A stretch of DNA of 44,071 nt from assembly GCA_905221605.1 (NCBI GenBank), contig CAJNDS010000649.1:55001-99071 (forward strand). The letters run 5' to 3'. The translations under genes and the position numbers were made by a program. Source of the DNA: Symbiodinium natans (taxonomy: Eukaryota; Sar; Dinophyceae; Suessiales; Symbiodiniaceae). The notes under the pieces are model-generated. The model made no database searches. It worked only from the letters and a program-made list of their open reading frames with translations, and was not told the origin of the DNA. Shown piece by piece: positions 1 to 8,678 of the stretch. The stretch's first letter is position 1, and each line of letters opens with the position of its first letter.

Positions 1-2063
1 ATCGAGTTTTGCTAGCTTGTGGTACTAATGAGTGGTGTCATGCCGCTTGGAAACTGCAACAAGTATGCGGGCCATCATGCCTTGCCTGGCGGCCAGCCTT
101 GTGGAGGCATCGTTTTCTTATTGTCAAGCATAAGAAGGGGCCTGTCTGTCACGAATCGTCTTTCCGCTTTCTAGGAGTGGCTGAGCTGCACGGTCTTCTT
201 CAAGAAGAAATCCTCATGTCAAGGATCAGCCCTGTCATTCACTCATCTTTTGATTTCGTTCAAACTGGCTATCGGTTTGATGTTTTGCATCATCATCTCA
301 CTCTCTCTGTCCTTCAAGATGACTACAAGTGCTGGCGTCGTGCTTTCTTTGTCATTTTTGCTGACTTCGTTCACGCGTTTCCGAGGGCATGGCGGGACTT
401 GCTTTTGGTTGAGGCTCGGCACACTGCAGGTATTCGAGATGGGGCCTTCGCTTTACTAGCTTCGGTCATGAAGTGCGACTTCTGGCGAATTGCGCTAAGT
501 GGCGAGTCTGTTGCCACAGTAGCTGATGGTGTTCCGGAAGGGAGCAAGTACGGACCGCCCTGCTTCAACTTCTTGCCAAACACGCTTGTTCGCAGAATGC
601 GTGAAGCTCGTTGTGGTCTTGCGACAAGCGCTTGGGTTCCTAAGGCCTGGGCCTCTCACACCTGGTCAGGCTCCGGGAGTCCTGACTTGCGCAAGGCACA
701 AAGCATTGCAGACGATATTGCCTCTGGCCGACAGCTGCCCCGTGTAGCTGACCTGGCTCGCAATTCTGATCTTGAAGCAACTTGTGCACGTGCTTTAGAC
801 TTGCTAGACAATGACAGGATACCCGTTTTGCTGCATGCCGATGATCCCCTCATTTTGGCGTCCAGCCGAGGAGAAGCGCTTAGGACCCTTGGAGTCATTG
901 CTGCTTGGGCTTGGGACGTCAAGGTTTCTCTCCATTTGGGGCCATCCAAGACTGTAGTGCAGCAGTGGAGACCAGGCTTGCAGCAATCTGAGACAGTAAT
1001 TCATCCTTTGCTTTTTCCTCAGCATGCCCCTCTGCTTCCTGCCCCGCTTGAGGGCGTGCAGGTTCACAAATGGCTCGGACTTAAATGGGCAGTGTGTGGT
1101 GAGTGGATGTCTCATGTCACTCCACTTCTGGCACAGTGCTCTGCCACAGTGGACATGTTGTGTACGTTGTTGACTTCGCAGCGGATCCCACTAGCCTTTG
1201 CCGTGCTTGTCTTTGACCAGAAGGTTGAGTCGGTCCTTCGGTTTGGTAGGTGGTTGTGGGGTTTAGATGAAGCAGCACAGAGCGCGCTCAGACTCGCCTA
1301 CGAGCGCTGGTCTCGGAAACTTACAGGAGCAAGCAAGTGGCGCAATGCTGCTGTGTGCTTCAGCGAGCTTGGGTGGACTTTTGGTACTCAAGCTCGTGTA
1401 GTTTTAGAAGTCGCTCTGGTGAGGGCCACGCTGTGGCAACAGAGTGACGAAACACTTGCCGGCCTGACTTTCACCCGCGGACTCACGTCAAAGGCAGCAA
1501 ACTGGCCTGTCAGATCCTTGGCGCTGCTTCGTGAGCATCACATTTTGGACTGGCCTGAGTGGGTATTGTCAGGTAAGGCTGGTGGATCCTACAAGAGTTT
1601 CGTTAAAGGTGAGCTCTTGGCCGCTGCCAAACGCACGTGGGATGGATCTGTCTCCTCGCACACCTCCCCCATACCATATTCCCAGCTGACCTCTGGTCCA
1701 TGTAGCCATCTACAGGAAGCACTGTCCAATTATGCTCCCTGGGAGACATTGCTGGGGCAGCGTGCCTTGATTATGATTAGGTGTGGCTACGTGGCACTTG
1801 GGCATGTGAACCAGAGGCAAACCGCTGCTCGCATTCAGGCGTGCGTTCTTTGCGGCAGGCGCTACTCGAACGTCACCGCTCATGTCGTATGCTCTTGCGA
1901 ACGCTTGGCAGAATTGAGGGAGGTCTGTCTACGCCTTGGCGCTGACTTTTCCTCTCTGAAAATTCTGGCCATTCCCCCATCTCATCCGGCATACTCGGAA
2001 GTAGTGAGGCTTGCCATTGAGATTCTGCGAAATGCGCAGAACTTCTGGAAGACAGTTTCGTGA
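1..2063 (+). CDS. Non-LTR (LINE-type) retrotransposon reverse transcriptase, 5' end outside window
   Basis: Frame is open from the window edge to TGA at 2061-2063 (about 684 codons), so the true start and any endonuclease domain lie upstream. Residues counted from position 9: finger motifs near 40-65 and QTGYR at 85-89; motif A with D119 in FADFVHAF; motif B GVPEG at 174-178 (E where Q is usual); motif C HADD at 276-279 with both catalytic aspartates; KT-containing motif near 314. The C-terminal zinc-knuckle-like cluster is C612-x2-C615-x9-H625 followed by C628/C630, as in zf-RVT domains. The HADDPLILASSRG stretch and the W-rich thumb are familiar from RT-like proteins in dinoflagellate genomes (memory, not a search). 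No frameshift or stop is visible, so it may be recently active. It would copy its RNA into the genome by target-primed reverse transcription. Confidence 0.85.
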   Translation, partial: RVLLACGTNEWCHAAWKLQQVCGPSCLAWRPALWRHRFLIVKHKKGPVCHESSFRFLGVAELHGLLQEEILMSRISPVIHSSFDFVQTGYRFDVLHHHLTLSVLQDDYKCWRRAFFVIFADFVHAFPRAWRDLLLVEARHTAGIRDGAFALLASVMKCDFWRIALSGESVATVADGVPEGSKYGPPCFNFLPNTLVRRMREARCGLATSAWVPKAWASHTWSGSGSPDLRKAQSIADDIASGRQLPRVADLARNSDLEATCARALDLLDNDRIPVLLHADDPLILASSRGEALRTLGVIAAWAWDVKVSLHLGPSKTVVQQWRPGLQQSETVIHPLLFPQHAPLLPAPLEGVQVHKWLGLKWAVCGEWMSHVTPLLAQCSATVDMLCTLLTSQRIPLAFAVLVFDQKVESVLRFGRWLWGLDEAAQSALRLAYERWSRKLTGASKWRNAAVCFSELGWTFGTQARVVLEVALVRATLWQQSDETLAGLTFTRGLTSKAANWPVRSLALLREHHILDWPEWVLSGKAGGSYKSFVKGELLAAAKRTWDGSVSSHTSPIPYSQLTSGPCSHLQEALSNYAPWETLLGQRALIMIRCGYVALGHVNQRQTAARIQACVLCGRRYSNVTAHVVCSCERLAELREVCLRLGADFSSLKILAIPPSHPAYSEVVRLAIEILRNAQNFWKTVS

Positions 2064-2207
2064 GAAGCGCGCGCAGGCAGTGTTGGGGGGTGCTACGTCC
2101 AGACACTGCGGTGCTGGCATGCTGGCCTCACACTTTGGGCTCCTGCAAGCTTACGCATCTGGCTTGAGCCCACAAGCCTGTCCTACCGGGACTTCGAACC
2201 AACCAAC
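2064..2207 (+). mobile_element. 3' tail of the retrotransposon
   Basis: About 145 nt between the RT stop and the telomeric array. It ends in a short CCAA simple repeat (about 2197-2210) that runs directly into CCTAAAC repeats. No poly-A tail is seen. The join between element and telomeric C-strand is seamless, as expected for an element that targets or primes on telomeric DNA; chance insertion beside an array is the alternative. Confidence 0.6.
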
Positions 2208-2262
2208 CAACCTAAACCCTAAACCCTAAACCCTAAACCCTAAACCCTAAACCCTAAACCCC
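2208..2262 (+). repeat. CCCTAAA array after the retrotransposon
   Basis: Seven to eight tandem copies of the C-strand telomeric repeat between the retrotransposon tail and the first candidate exon. Fits the C-array expected upstream of a 3' splice site. Confidence 0.9.
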
Positions 2263-2298
2263 CAGAACTCCCAAACCCTGCCACAAAAAAAACTCAAG

Positions 2299-2378
2299 GC
2301 ATGGGCTACGAGGAGGCCACAGCCGTGGGAGCCGAGGCAGCGGCGAAGGCCATGGAGCGCCTGCCTGGCGGCCCAGCG
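2299..2378 (+). CDS. Candidate exon (Ala/Glu-rich helix)
   Basis: Entered after ACTCAAG and left at GTTTATTTAGGG. Frame from 2301 reads MGYEEATAVGAEAAAKAMER then LPGGPA. GC-rich block between a C-array (to 2262) and a G-array (from 2386). Ends in phase 0. Function unknown. Confidence 0.5.
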
Positions 2379-2385
2379 GTTTATT

Positions 2386-2620
2386 TAGGGTTTAGGGTTT
2401 AGGGTTTAGGGTTTAGGTTTTTAGGTTTTTAGGTTTGGGTTATAGGGTTATTAGGGTTATTTGGGTTATTAGGGCTTGGGATTTGCGGTTATTGGGGTTA
2501 TTAGGGTTTAGGGTTTTAGGTTTTTAGGGTGTTTAGGGTTTAGGGTTTTTAGGGTTTAGGGTTTTAATGTTTAGGGTTTTAATGTTTAGGGTTTAGGGTT
2601 TAGGTCTATAGGGGTTGGGG
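2386..2620 (+). repeat. Degenerate TTTAGGG-type tract
   Basis: Clean copies first, then many T-length and base variants. Occupies the 5' part of the presumed intron after the 2299-2378 exon; 2620-2880 is further decayed G-rich repeat with no coding signal. Confidence 0.85.
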
Positions 2621-2887
2621 GGTTGAGGGTTGAGGGTTGGGCGGGGTTCAGGGGCTTAGGGTTCCTAAGCTTCATCAACCCATCAAAGCTCCACAAAACT
2701 CGGCGGGTTTGGTCGTTTGGGGGTTGAGGGGTTGTGGTTTGAGGAGTTTCGCAGGGTATTGGAGTTGAATGGTCAAATCCTAAACCCAGAGCAGGTCTAG
2801 GGGATCGGGGGTTCAGGGCATAGTTACCCCTGTGTTTGGCAAGCTATGGAGGGGGGGCATAGGGTGTAGGGTTTAGGGTTTCGGGAG

Positions 2888-2962
2888 CTTGCATGGAGAA
2901 AGAATGGCATTGAAGTCCAGGCCATCATCGAGATGGGGAAGCACTGCTCGTTGATTTGTGAG
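2888..2962 (+). CDS. Candidate exon
   Basis: AG at 2886-2887, donor GTAGGT at 2963. Phase 0 frame reads LAWRKNGIEVQAIIEMGKHC then SLICE, and agrees with the phase 0 end at 2378. No family recognised. Confidence 0.5.
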
Positions 2963-2965
2963 GTA

Positions 2966-3525
2966 GGTTTTGGGCTGAGGATGAATCAACTACCCCCGCG
3001 GTTCCTTTAAACTTTCGCTTTAGAACCCCCTCTCCCCAAGCGACACAAACCCCAAAGCCCTAAACCTCATAAACTATAATAAGCCATGCAAACCCCAACC
3101 TTCCCAGACCACCCTAAACTCTAAACCCGTAACCCTTAAGCCCAAGCCCTTAACCCCCTTTTTTCCCTTTCAAACCTTAAAACCCTATTGTTGTCGAATC
3201 AGGATCGCTCAAGGCCGTCGACCCTCTCCAGCCAAGGCCTGTGACTTGGGGAGGGCCAAAAAACGGGGCCTCCATTTGGCATTTGGGGTTTAGGGGTTTA
3301 GGGGTTTAGGGTTTAGGGTTTAGGGTTTAGAAGCCCTAAGCCCTATAGAACCCTAACCCTGAGCCCTGATTTCGGGTATGGGGGTTTACCATGTGCATTT
3401 GCCGCACTTCTTGGGGCCTCCCTGAGCCTCACAAGTAAACCCATGCTTACGCCTCTGGAGTCCTAAACCCACATTCGTAGTTCAGGGCTGTAGCGTTTAG
3501 GGTTTGTAGGGCTTAGGGTGGTCGA
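2966..3525. other. Intron-like stretch with degenerate telomeric repeats
   Basis: Mostly decayed CCCTAAA and TTTAGGG motifs. A possible short exon near 3204-3245 (after AATCAG) has no clearly preferred frame, so it is not called. G-array at 3290-3330. Confidence 0.6.
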
Positions 3526-3529
3526 CCAG

Positions 3530-3591
3530 GTGCGCCAGCAGTGCTTCTGGGCATTCGGGTTGAGGCAATTTATGCGTCTGCATCACGGGCG
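3530..3591 (+). CDS. Candidate exon
   Basis: Acceptor GACCAG at 3524-3529 and a consensus donor GTAAGT at 3592. Frame (two leading nt) reads AVLLGIRVEAIYASASRA. Open frame continues past the donor to 3723 but becomes low complexity. Unrecognised. Confidence 0.45.
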
Positions 3592-3724
3592 GTAAGTCTG
3601 ACTGATTCTTCAGCCAGAAGCCGTGTACAAGCCCCGCAAGAGGGATACAGACACCCTCTATACACCATTTTATTCTCAAAACTTAGACCCTGGACCCTGT
3701 TATGCCCAAACCCCGAAGCCTAAA

Positions 3725-4160
3725 CCCAACGCACCCCAAAGCCTGTAAAACCATACTAACCCTAAACCCCATATACACTAAACCCTATAAACCCTAACCC
3801 CTGCACACCCTAAATTCTACAAACAATGAAGCCTACATGCGCATTTCGAAAGACCCTCAACCAGTAAACTTTAAACGCTCATCCCTACACCCCACAAGCC
3901 CCCGAAGCCCTGTCAACCCTGTAACCCAGTGACCCAATCGCCCTAAACTCTCGAAAGCCTAAACCCTATAGCCCTGTGAACCCCAAATCCATGAAACCTC
4001 ACCCGTTTTTTGTAATACGCCAAGCTGTAAACTCTATGAGCCCGGAAGTCCTCAACCCTTGTTCTCAGAACCCTCAACCCTCAAATCCCCCAACCCAATG
4101 GCCCCGACACCCTACACAGCCTGAACCCCATAAACCCTGAGTCCATAAACCGTCTACCCC

Positions 4161-4230
<70 letters not shown>

Positions 4231-4310
4231 CTCTAAACCCTATAAACCCTAAACTCTAAACCCTAAACCCTACACCCTAAACCCAAAAGAAGCCCTCAAC
4301 CCGAAACAAA
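3725..4310. repeat. Degenerate CCCTAAA-type tract with a long poly-C run
   Basis: Variants such as CCCTATAAA and CCCCAAA throughout. Positions 4162-4226 are an uninterrupted run of about 65 C. No coding signal. Confidence 0.85.
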
Positions 4311-4344
4311 CCCCAGAATGCCCAAAGCCTCCCGTGCTGCGCAG

Positions 4345-4395
4345 GTGCCGACGCCGTCGGGCCTAGCCGGTCTGGGCCTCAAGCCTCCATGCAGG
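4345..4395 (+). CDS. Candidate exon
   Basis: Acceptor TGCGCAG, donor GTTTGGGG at 4396 formed by the variant repeat. Phase 0-0, 17 codons: VPTPSGLAGLGLKPPCR. Phase agrees with the 3591 end. Confidence 0.5.
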
Positions 4396-4620
4396 GTTTG
4401 GGGTTTGGGGTTTGGGGTTTGGGGTTTGGGGTGTGGGGTTTGGGGTGTGGGGTTTGGGGTTTGGGGTGTGGGGTGTGGGGTTTGGGGTTTGGGGTTTGGG
4501 GTCTTGGGTTTGGGGTTTGGGGTCTAGGGTTTGGGGTTTAGGGTTTATAGGGCTGAGGGTTTGGGGTTTCGGGGTTTTGGGTTTTGAGTTCGGGTTAGGG
4601 CTTGGGGTTTTGGGCTTATC
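4394..4620 (+). repeat. TTTGGGG/TGTGGGG variant array
   Basis: Homogenised variant of the telomeric motif (TTTGGGG) over about 150 nt, then decaying. The low-complexity ORFs here on both strands are repeat translations, not genes. Confidence 0.9.
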
Positions 4621-5137
4621 GGGTTGAAGGGCTAGGCTTCGGGAGACCGTATTTAGCAGAACACAGCCCCTGACCCCCCGTAGCTCACCCAAACGCTAAA
4701 CCTGAAATCCGTCCTCGAGAGTTTCAGCTTGGTGCTGTGGGTTCAAGGTCGGTGCAGGTTTTGGATTTAGGGTGTATAGGGCCAGAATGTCGCCCGCAAT
4801 CTTGTGAACCCTCTCGTCTAGCCTCGCGGGATGGAACGGCTTCGCAGGGCTTTGGGTGTAGGGCATAGCGGCTCAGGGATTCGCCCAATACTTATTTTGG
4901 GGTGTAGGGTTTAGGGTTCAGATTTTAGAGGCACCCTACGCGCTAAACCGTAAACCCCTGGCAGGGTAGGGAGGCTCTCCGGTTATGGGACCCTCATCCT
5001 ATGGTCCTATGCTGACATGCTGAAATGCTGAAATGCTATGGTTTGTCCCTTCAAGGGACCTTAAGAACAACCCTTCATACAGCCTGTGTTCCTGTTTAGC
5101 GTCTAGGACCCTAGCCTGCGAAGCCCCAAATCTGCAG

Positions 5138-5203
5138 TGCTTAGAGTCGGAGTGTTTGGCAGAGGCCACCGGCATAGACACGGTGTTGGTGTCTGGTTCG
5201 AGA
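5138..5203 (+). CDS. Weak exon candidate
   Basis: After TCTGCAG the phase 0 frame reads CLESECLAEATGIDTVLVSG then SR before TGA. No clean donor; flanking 4640-5130 and 5210-5610 hold only decayed telomeric motifs. Confidence 0.25.
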
Positions 5204-5623
5204 TGAGTTAGTTTGCTTTGTGGCGCTGCCGGCTTTGTGTTGCAAGATGAGTTCAAAGCGCCTAACTATCGGGCGACCCCGCACACAAACCCTATACCCT
5301 AAACCCTAAACATTATAGGTTAACCCTGAACTCAGAACCCAGAGCACTTAGCCCTGAACCGTGAACTCAAGAAACTAGGGTTTGGGGTTTAATTCGGGTT
5401 TAAGGTTTAGGGCCAGTTTAGGGTTCAGGGTTCAGCGTTCAGGGCTTAGGGTTTAGGAACCCCTAGATCCTTAAACCGCGAGCCCTTTAAACCTCTAAGC
5501 CCCGAAACGCGGAACCTCAATCCCTAAACGCTAGGCCCCTAACCCCCGAAAGCCGGAACCCTAAACCCTAAGCCCGAACCCCTAAACCCTGAACCCCGAG
5601 CCCTGAACTCGGGCTTGCCTCAG

Positions 5624-5676
5624 CTCGCTGGAGGCTTCCGGCACCGGAAACTGCACGTGCAGGCACCCACTCTGAG
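5624..5676 (+). CDS. Candidate exon, frame uncertain
   Basis: GCCTCAG acceptor, GTTTAGAG donor at 5677. Two frames stay open (LAGGFRHRKLHVQAPTL or RWRLPAPETARAGTHSE). Position between C- and G-repeats is the main evidence. Confidence 0.35.
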
Positions 5677-5733
5677 GTTTAGAGTTTAGCCGGGAGGTTT
5701 AGGGTTTAGGGTTTAGGGTTTAGGCTTTAGGTT

Positions 5734-5794
5734 TACCTGGGACCCTATGTGCCGACAGTTTGCAGGGTTATGTAGGCAAACAGGGTCCCAGGTA
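5734..5794. repeat. Short inverted-repeat element
   Basis: ACCTGGGACCCT at 5735-5746 is matched by AGGGTCCCAGGT at 5782-5793, with an inner GTTTGC/GCAAAC pair. A related element lies at 10061-10150. Confidence 0.6.
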
Positions 5795-5910
5795 GGGTTC
5801 AGAGGAGATCTGCAAAGGGACAAGCACATGATGAGAGTGTTTCTCACACATGCAAACTTAAGGTAGAGCCTACGAAGCCGGCTTTTTTGGGATGCGGGCG
5901 TTTCGGCCTG

Positions 5911-5966
5911 GTTTAGGGTTTTAGGGTTTAGGGTTTAGGGTTTAGGGTTTAGGGTTTAGGGTTTTA
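5911..5966 (+). repeat. TTTAGGG array
   Basis: About seven clean G-strand repeats. Confidence 0.9.
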
Positions 5967-6055
5967 GCTAGCATGCGGATATGTTCGTTGCGATTGCAAA
6001 GCATCGAGACAAGAAGGCTCCGATTCCACTTCTTTCAGACCTTGCAAATTCCTGC

Positions 6056-6167
6056 TATATGGGGGTTCACGAAAATAGGGGGACCCCTAATATATAGACC
6101 CCAAATAGTAGGACCCCCTCATCATATGGACCCCAAGAAGGTACCACTAATTCCGGAAGCCCCCATA
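6056..6167. mobile_element. TIR element, ATATGGGGG ends
   Basis: Left end ATATGGGGGTTC and right end GGAAGCCCCCATAT are near inverted repeats. The segment TTTCGTGAACCCCC at 23731-23745 is a related inverted end, so this is a repeated family. Confidence 0.5.
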
Positions 6168-6182
6168 TGTTTCAATCGCAAG

Positions 6183-6385
6183 ATTTCGGAGCGCAAAGCG
6201 GAAACCTGCCGAGGGCTTCGACGTCAACCCGTTCGCGACACAGGCGGCCACGAGCCAGCTCGCGCCAGAACCTGCTGCGAGCCAGCTCGCGCCAGAGCCT
6301 TCTGCCAGCCAGCTCGTGCCGCAGTCGGCTGCGAGCCAGCTTGCGCCGCAGCCGGCTGCGAGCAAGCTGCCGAAGAAGCCACTTG
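6183..6385 (+). CDS. Candidate exon with SQLAPEPAA tandem peptide repeat
   Basis: One of the longest blocks (203 nt). AG at 6181-6182, donor GTGAGA at 6386. The frame from 6184 contains EGFDVNPFATQAATSQLAPE, four to five copies of a nine-residue SQLAPxPAA unit (27-nt DNA period), then KLPKKPL. The NPF tripeptide is a known EH-domain ligand but may be chance. Two other + frames are also open because of the repeat; this one has the most balanced composition. Ends in phase 1. Confidence 0.6.
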
Positions 6386-6577
6386 GTGAGATTTAGAGTT
6401 TTGGGGCTCGTCGAGGCTTGTTGAAGGGGCATCGGACTGGTTTGGTCGTACAGGAGCCCGTGAATTCCAACATTGTTCCCTGATATGCCTCACATAATTA
6501 ACCCTAACCCCTAAAGCCTAAAGCCTAAACCCTGGACCCTAAACCCCAAACCCAAACCCCTTGTTCTGACGAGACAG

Positions 6578-6609
6578 GCCCCTACTCGGCTGAGACGGTT
6601 TATGCTTCA
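6578..6609 (+). CDS. Weak micro-exon candidate
   Basis: AG at 6576-6577, donor GTGAGA at 6610. Completing the phase 1 codon left at 6385 gives G then PYSAETVYAS, ending in phase 0. Confidence 0.3.
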
Positions 6610-7265
6610 GTGAGATCCGGTCGTCGCACGGGTTGGGCTGACAGAGCCGCAAGTGCTGACCCGAAACCACAAACCCTAAGCCCTAAACCCTTGCTATCGA
6701 TTCCCCTGCAAAATGCCAAGTTTACTCCCTCTTTCCGCTAGTAAAATCAGCCAGTAAGAGCATGATTGCTTGAGGACGCACGGAAAGGAGTTCGAAGCGG
6801 TGCAGAGTGCAGGGGTCTTATGTTAGGTTTGGGACCTTTAAAGTGGTGGAGGTTAGGGTACTTTTGTAGGCTTGCAAGTACGTTCAAGACAGTATGTAGG
6901 TTCTTTACCCATCACGCTAGACCCCAAGCCCTAACCTAAACCCCAAACCCAAACCCTAAACCATGAATTCTATCTACTTTCCGCATCTGTCTGGGACCAT
7001 TTCTCTAGATCCCCAGCAGTAGTACCCTTATTCCCTTTCTGTTTAGGGGGGGTTCCTTTCTTTATAAATCTGACTCGTAAGAAAAAGTGTATTAAACAAG
7101 TTAGGCCTGTCTTCCCATATCATACCCTAAACCCTAAACCCTAAACCCTAAACCCTAAACCATACGGAGTTACTGGGGAACCTACGGCTGACCTTTGCCG
7201 AGGATGCAAGTGCGTGTGGGCGCGGTGGATGCTGCCCAGGACCGGGTGGCCTTACATGGCCTTTG
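6610..7265. other. Intron-like stretch, coding weak
   Basis: C-arrays at 6940-6962 and 7126-7160. Blocks near 6763-6805 and 7194-7245 (frame MQVRVGAVDAAQDR, donor GTGGCC) could be exons but frames are not decisive. Confidence 0.35.
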
Positions 7266-7267
7266 AG

Positions 7268-7335
7268 GGTTTAGGGTTTAGGGTTTAAGGTTTAGGGTTT
7301 AGGGTTTAGGGTTTCGGGTTTAGGGTTTAGGGTTG
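7268..7335 (+). repeat. TTTAGGG array
   Basis: About nine G-strand repeats with a few variants. Confidence 0.9.
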
Positions 7336-7340
7336 ACGCT

Positions 7341-7459
7341 ATAAGGAGGGGCCCCCTTAGTATACGACCTACAGTTAAAGGACTGATCTCCTTACTTAGG
7401 CGCCTTATGAGCCTCCTTAGAGCTCTACTTATAGCGAGGGGGGGGCCCCTGCTTGCAAG
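7341..7459. mobile_element. GGGGCCCC-type TIR element
   Basis: Left ATAAGGAGGGGCCCCC, right GGGGGGCCCCTGCTT; member of the AAGGAGGGGCCCC family (see 28733-28857). Confidence 0.5.
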
Positions 7460-7533
7460 CCCTGAGCTGTGAACCCTAAGCCCTCCGAGCCCTAACAGGA
7501 CCACGAACGTGAGGAGAAGCTAGGGGCCCTTAA

Positions 7534-7556
7534 AGGTATATGTATATATATATATG

Positions 7557-7587
<31 letters not shown>

Positions 7588-7611
7588 GTATGTATATATA
7601 TATATATATAT
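7534..7611. repeat. TA/TGTA microsatellite
   Basis: Alternating TA with TG interruptions. Explains the Tyr/Ile-repeat ORF on the minus strand. Confidence 0.9.
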
Positions 7612-7684
7612 ACCATACCGCGGATGTACTAGGCATGTACGTACTAGATATGGACCCTAAATAAAATCCTACCCCACTCCCAAG

Positions 7685-7731
7685 ACCACCTAGAGTTGAT
7701 TGCAGGTCCGAGTTTTGCCCCCTACTGGAAG
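7685..7731 (+). CDS. Candidate exon before a TIR intron
   Basis: After CTCCCAAG, two leading nt then HLELIAGPSFAPYWK, ending phase 0 at the GT of a 143-nt palindromic element. Frame continues in phase at 7875. Confidence 0.5.
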
Positions 7732-7874
7732 GTTCATGGTACTTACTAACCAATTCTAACTGGGCTTATAACCCTACTTATAATTGGGATAACCCCTATC
7801 AGGCCCTTTAGGGGTATTATAAGTAGAGTTATAAGTACAGTTATAATTGGTTAGTAAGTACCATGAACCTACAG
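7732..7874 (+). mobile_element. Introner-like TIR element, GTTCATGG family
   Basis: Near-perfect inverted repeat of over 30 bp: GGTTCATGGTACTTACTAAC at 7731-7750 is matched at 7850-7869. It starts GT and ends CCTACAG, and the reading frame is open and in phase on both sides, so the whole element behaves as one intron. A second member is at 20838-20952. Confidence 0.65.
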
Positions 7875-7938
7875 GTAGATACTTGCGTTCGCGCCCATGG
7901 CAGGCAGCAAGCCCCCTGGGTCCTGTGCCAGAGGCCGG
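7875..7938 (+). CDS. Candidate exon after the TIR intron
   Basis: Phase 0 start: VDTCVRAHGRQQAPWVLCQR then P, donor GTTAGGG at 7939, phase 1 end. An alternative frame (AASPLGPVPEAG) is open but does not continue from the previous exon. Confidence 0.5.
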
Positions 7939-8123
7939 GTTAGGGTTCAAAGTGTACAGCTCATTGATTTCGGGAGGGAGAGCCCATCAGAATGGGTCGT
8001 TCACCGCCTCAACTTTCTTAGGAGTCGCCCGGCAGGCTTTTTGCGGCTGAGGGTTTGGGGTGTAGAGCTTAGGGTTTTGGCTTTATACCTATTGCATACA
8101 CTGCACCAAAGAGCGAAAAAACA

Positions 8124-8168
8124 CCCTAAACCCTAAACCCTAAACCCTAAACCCTAAACCCTAAACCC
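8124..8168 (-). repeat. CCCTAAA array
   Basis: Six clean C-strand repeats, 26 nt upstream of an AG acceptor. Confidence 0.9.
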
Positions 8169-8194
8169 TCGTCCATAGCCCCTGCGTCTGACAG

Positions 8195-8250
8195 AGGTCA
8201 TAAGCCGAGTCTTCACGTCTACGACCACCTCAGATCCTTGGGCCGCATGG
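8195..8250 (+). CDS. Candidate exon, possible GA donor
   Basis: GTCTGACAG acceptor; two leading nt complete the phase 1 codon from 7938, then VISRVFTSTTTSDPWAAW. The block abuts GATTTAGGG: the usual GTTTAGGG donor with T changed to A, so a GA donor is implied unless an unseen exon edge is used. Confidence 0.5.
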
Positions 8251-8251
8251 G

Positions 8252-8500
8252 ATTTAGGGTTTAGGGTTTAGGGTTTAGGGTTGAGGCCCGAAGGCTTATG
8301 CAGGGTTCAGGGTGCGAGGTTGAGGTTTAGTGTCTAGGGCTCTATTGGGCAGAGCTCTGCAAGTTGAGCGTTGAGGATTTGAGGATTGAGGGCTCAGGGC
8401 TTATAGTGCAAGGATTTAGGGTTTAGGGCTAGGGTTTAGGGTTTAGGGATTTACGGTTTTAGGGATTTAGGATGGTTTAGGGTTGAGGTGTGCTTTGCTT
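8252..8500 (+). repeat. G-array then decayed repeats
   Basis: Clean TTTAGGG to about 8282, then variants. No coding signal. Confidence 0.8.
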
Positions 8501-8678
8501 GGCAAGCTTGCCTGCGCTAAATTCTATGCCCTCACAGCTCTTGGGTGACCCTATACTCTCAAACCTAAACCCTATAAACCTTAAAACCCTAAACCCCCAA
8601 GCCCTGACCCCCCCCCCCCGCCCCAAGACGTAAAACTTCCCCAAGCTGTGAGCACCCTCGACCCTAAACCTCTTCGCA

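Noticed and set aside
4318-4692. ORFs of 69-109 codons on both strands with GVWGLGF or PKPQTPNP repeats
   Set aside because: Direct translations of the TTTGGGG variant array; no independent coding signal.
7520-7753. Minus-strand ORF with Tyr/Ile repeat
   Set aside because: TA microsatellite plus a shadow of the candidate exon at 7685-7731.
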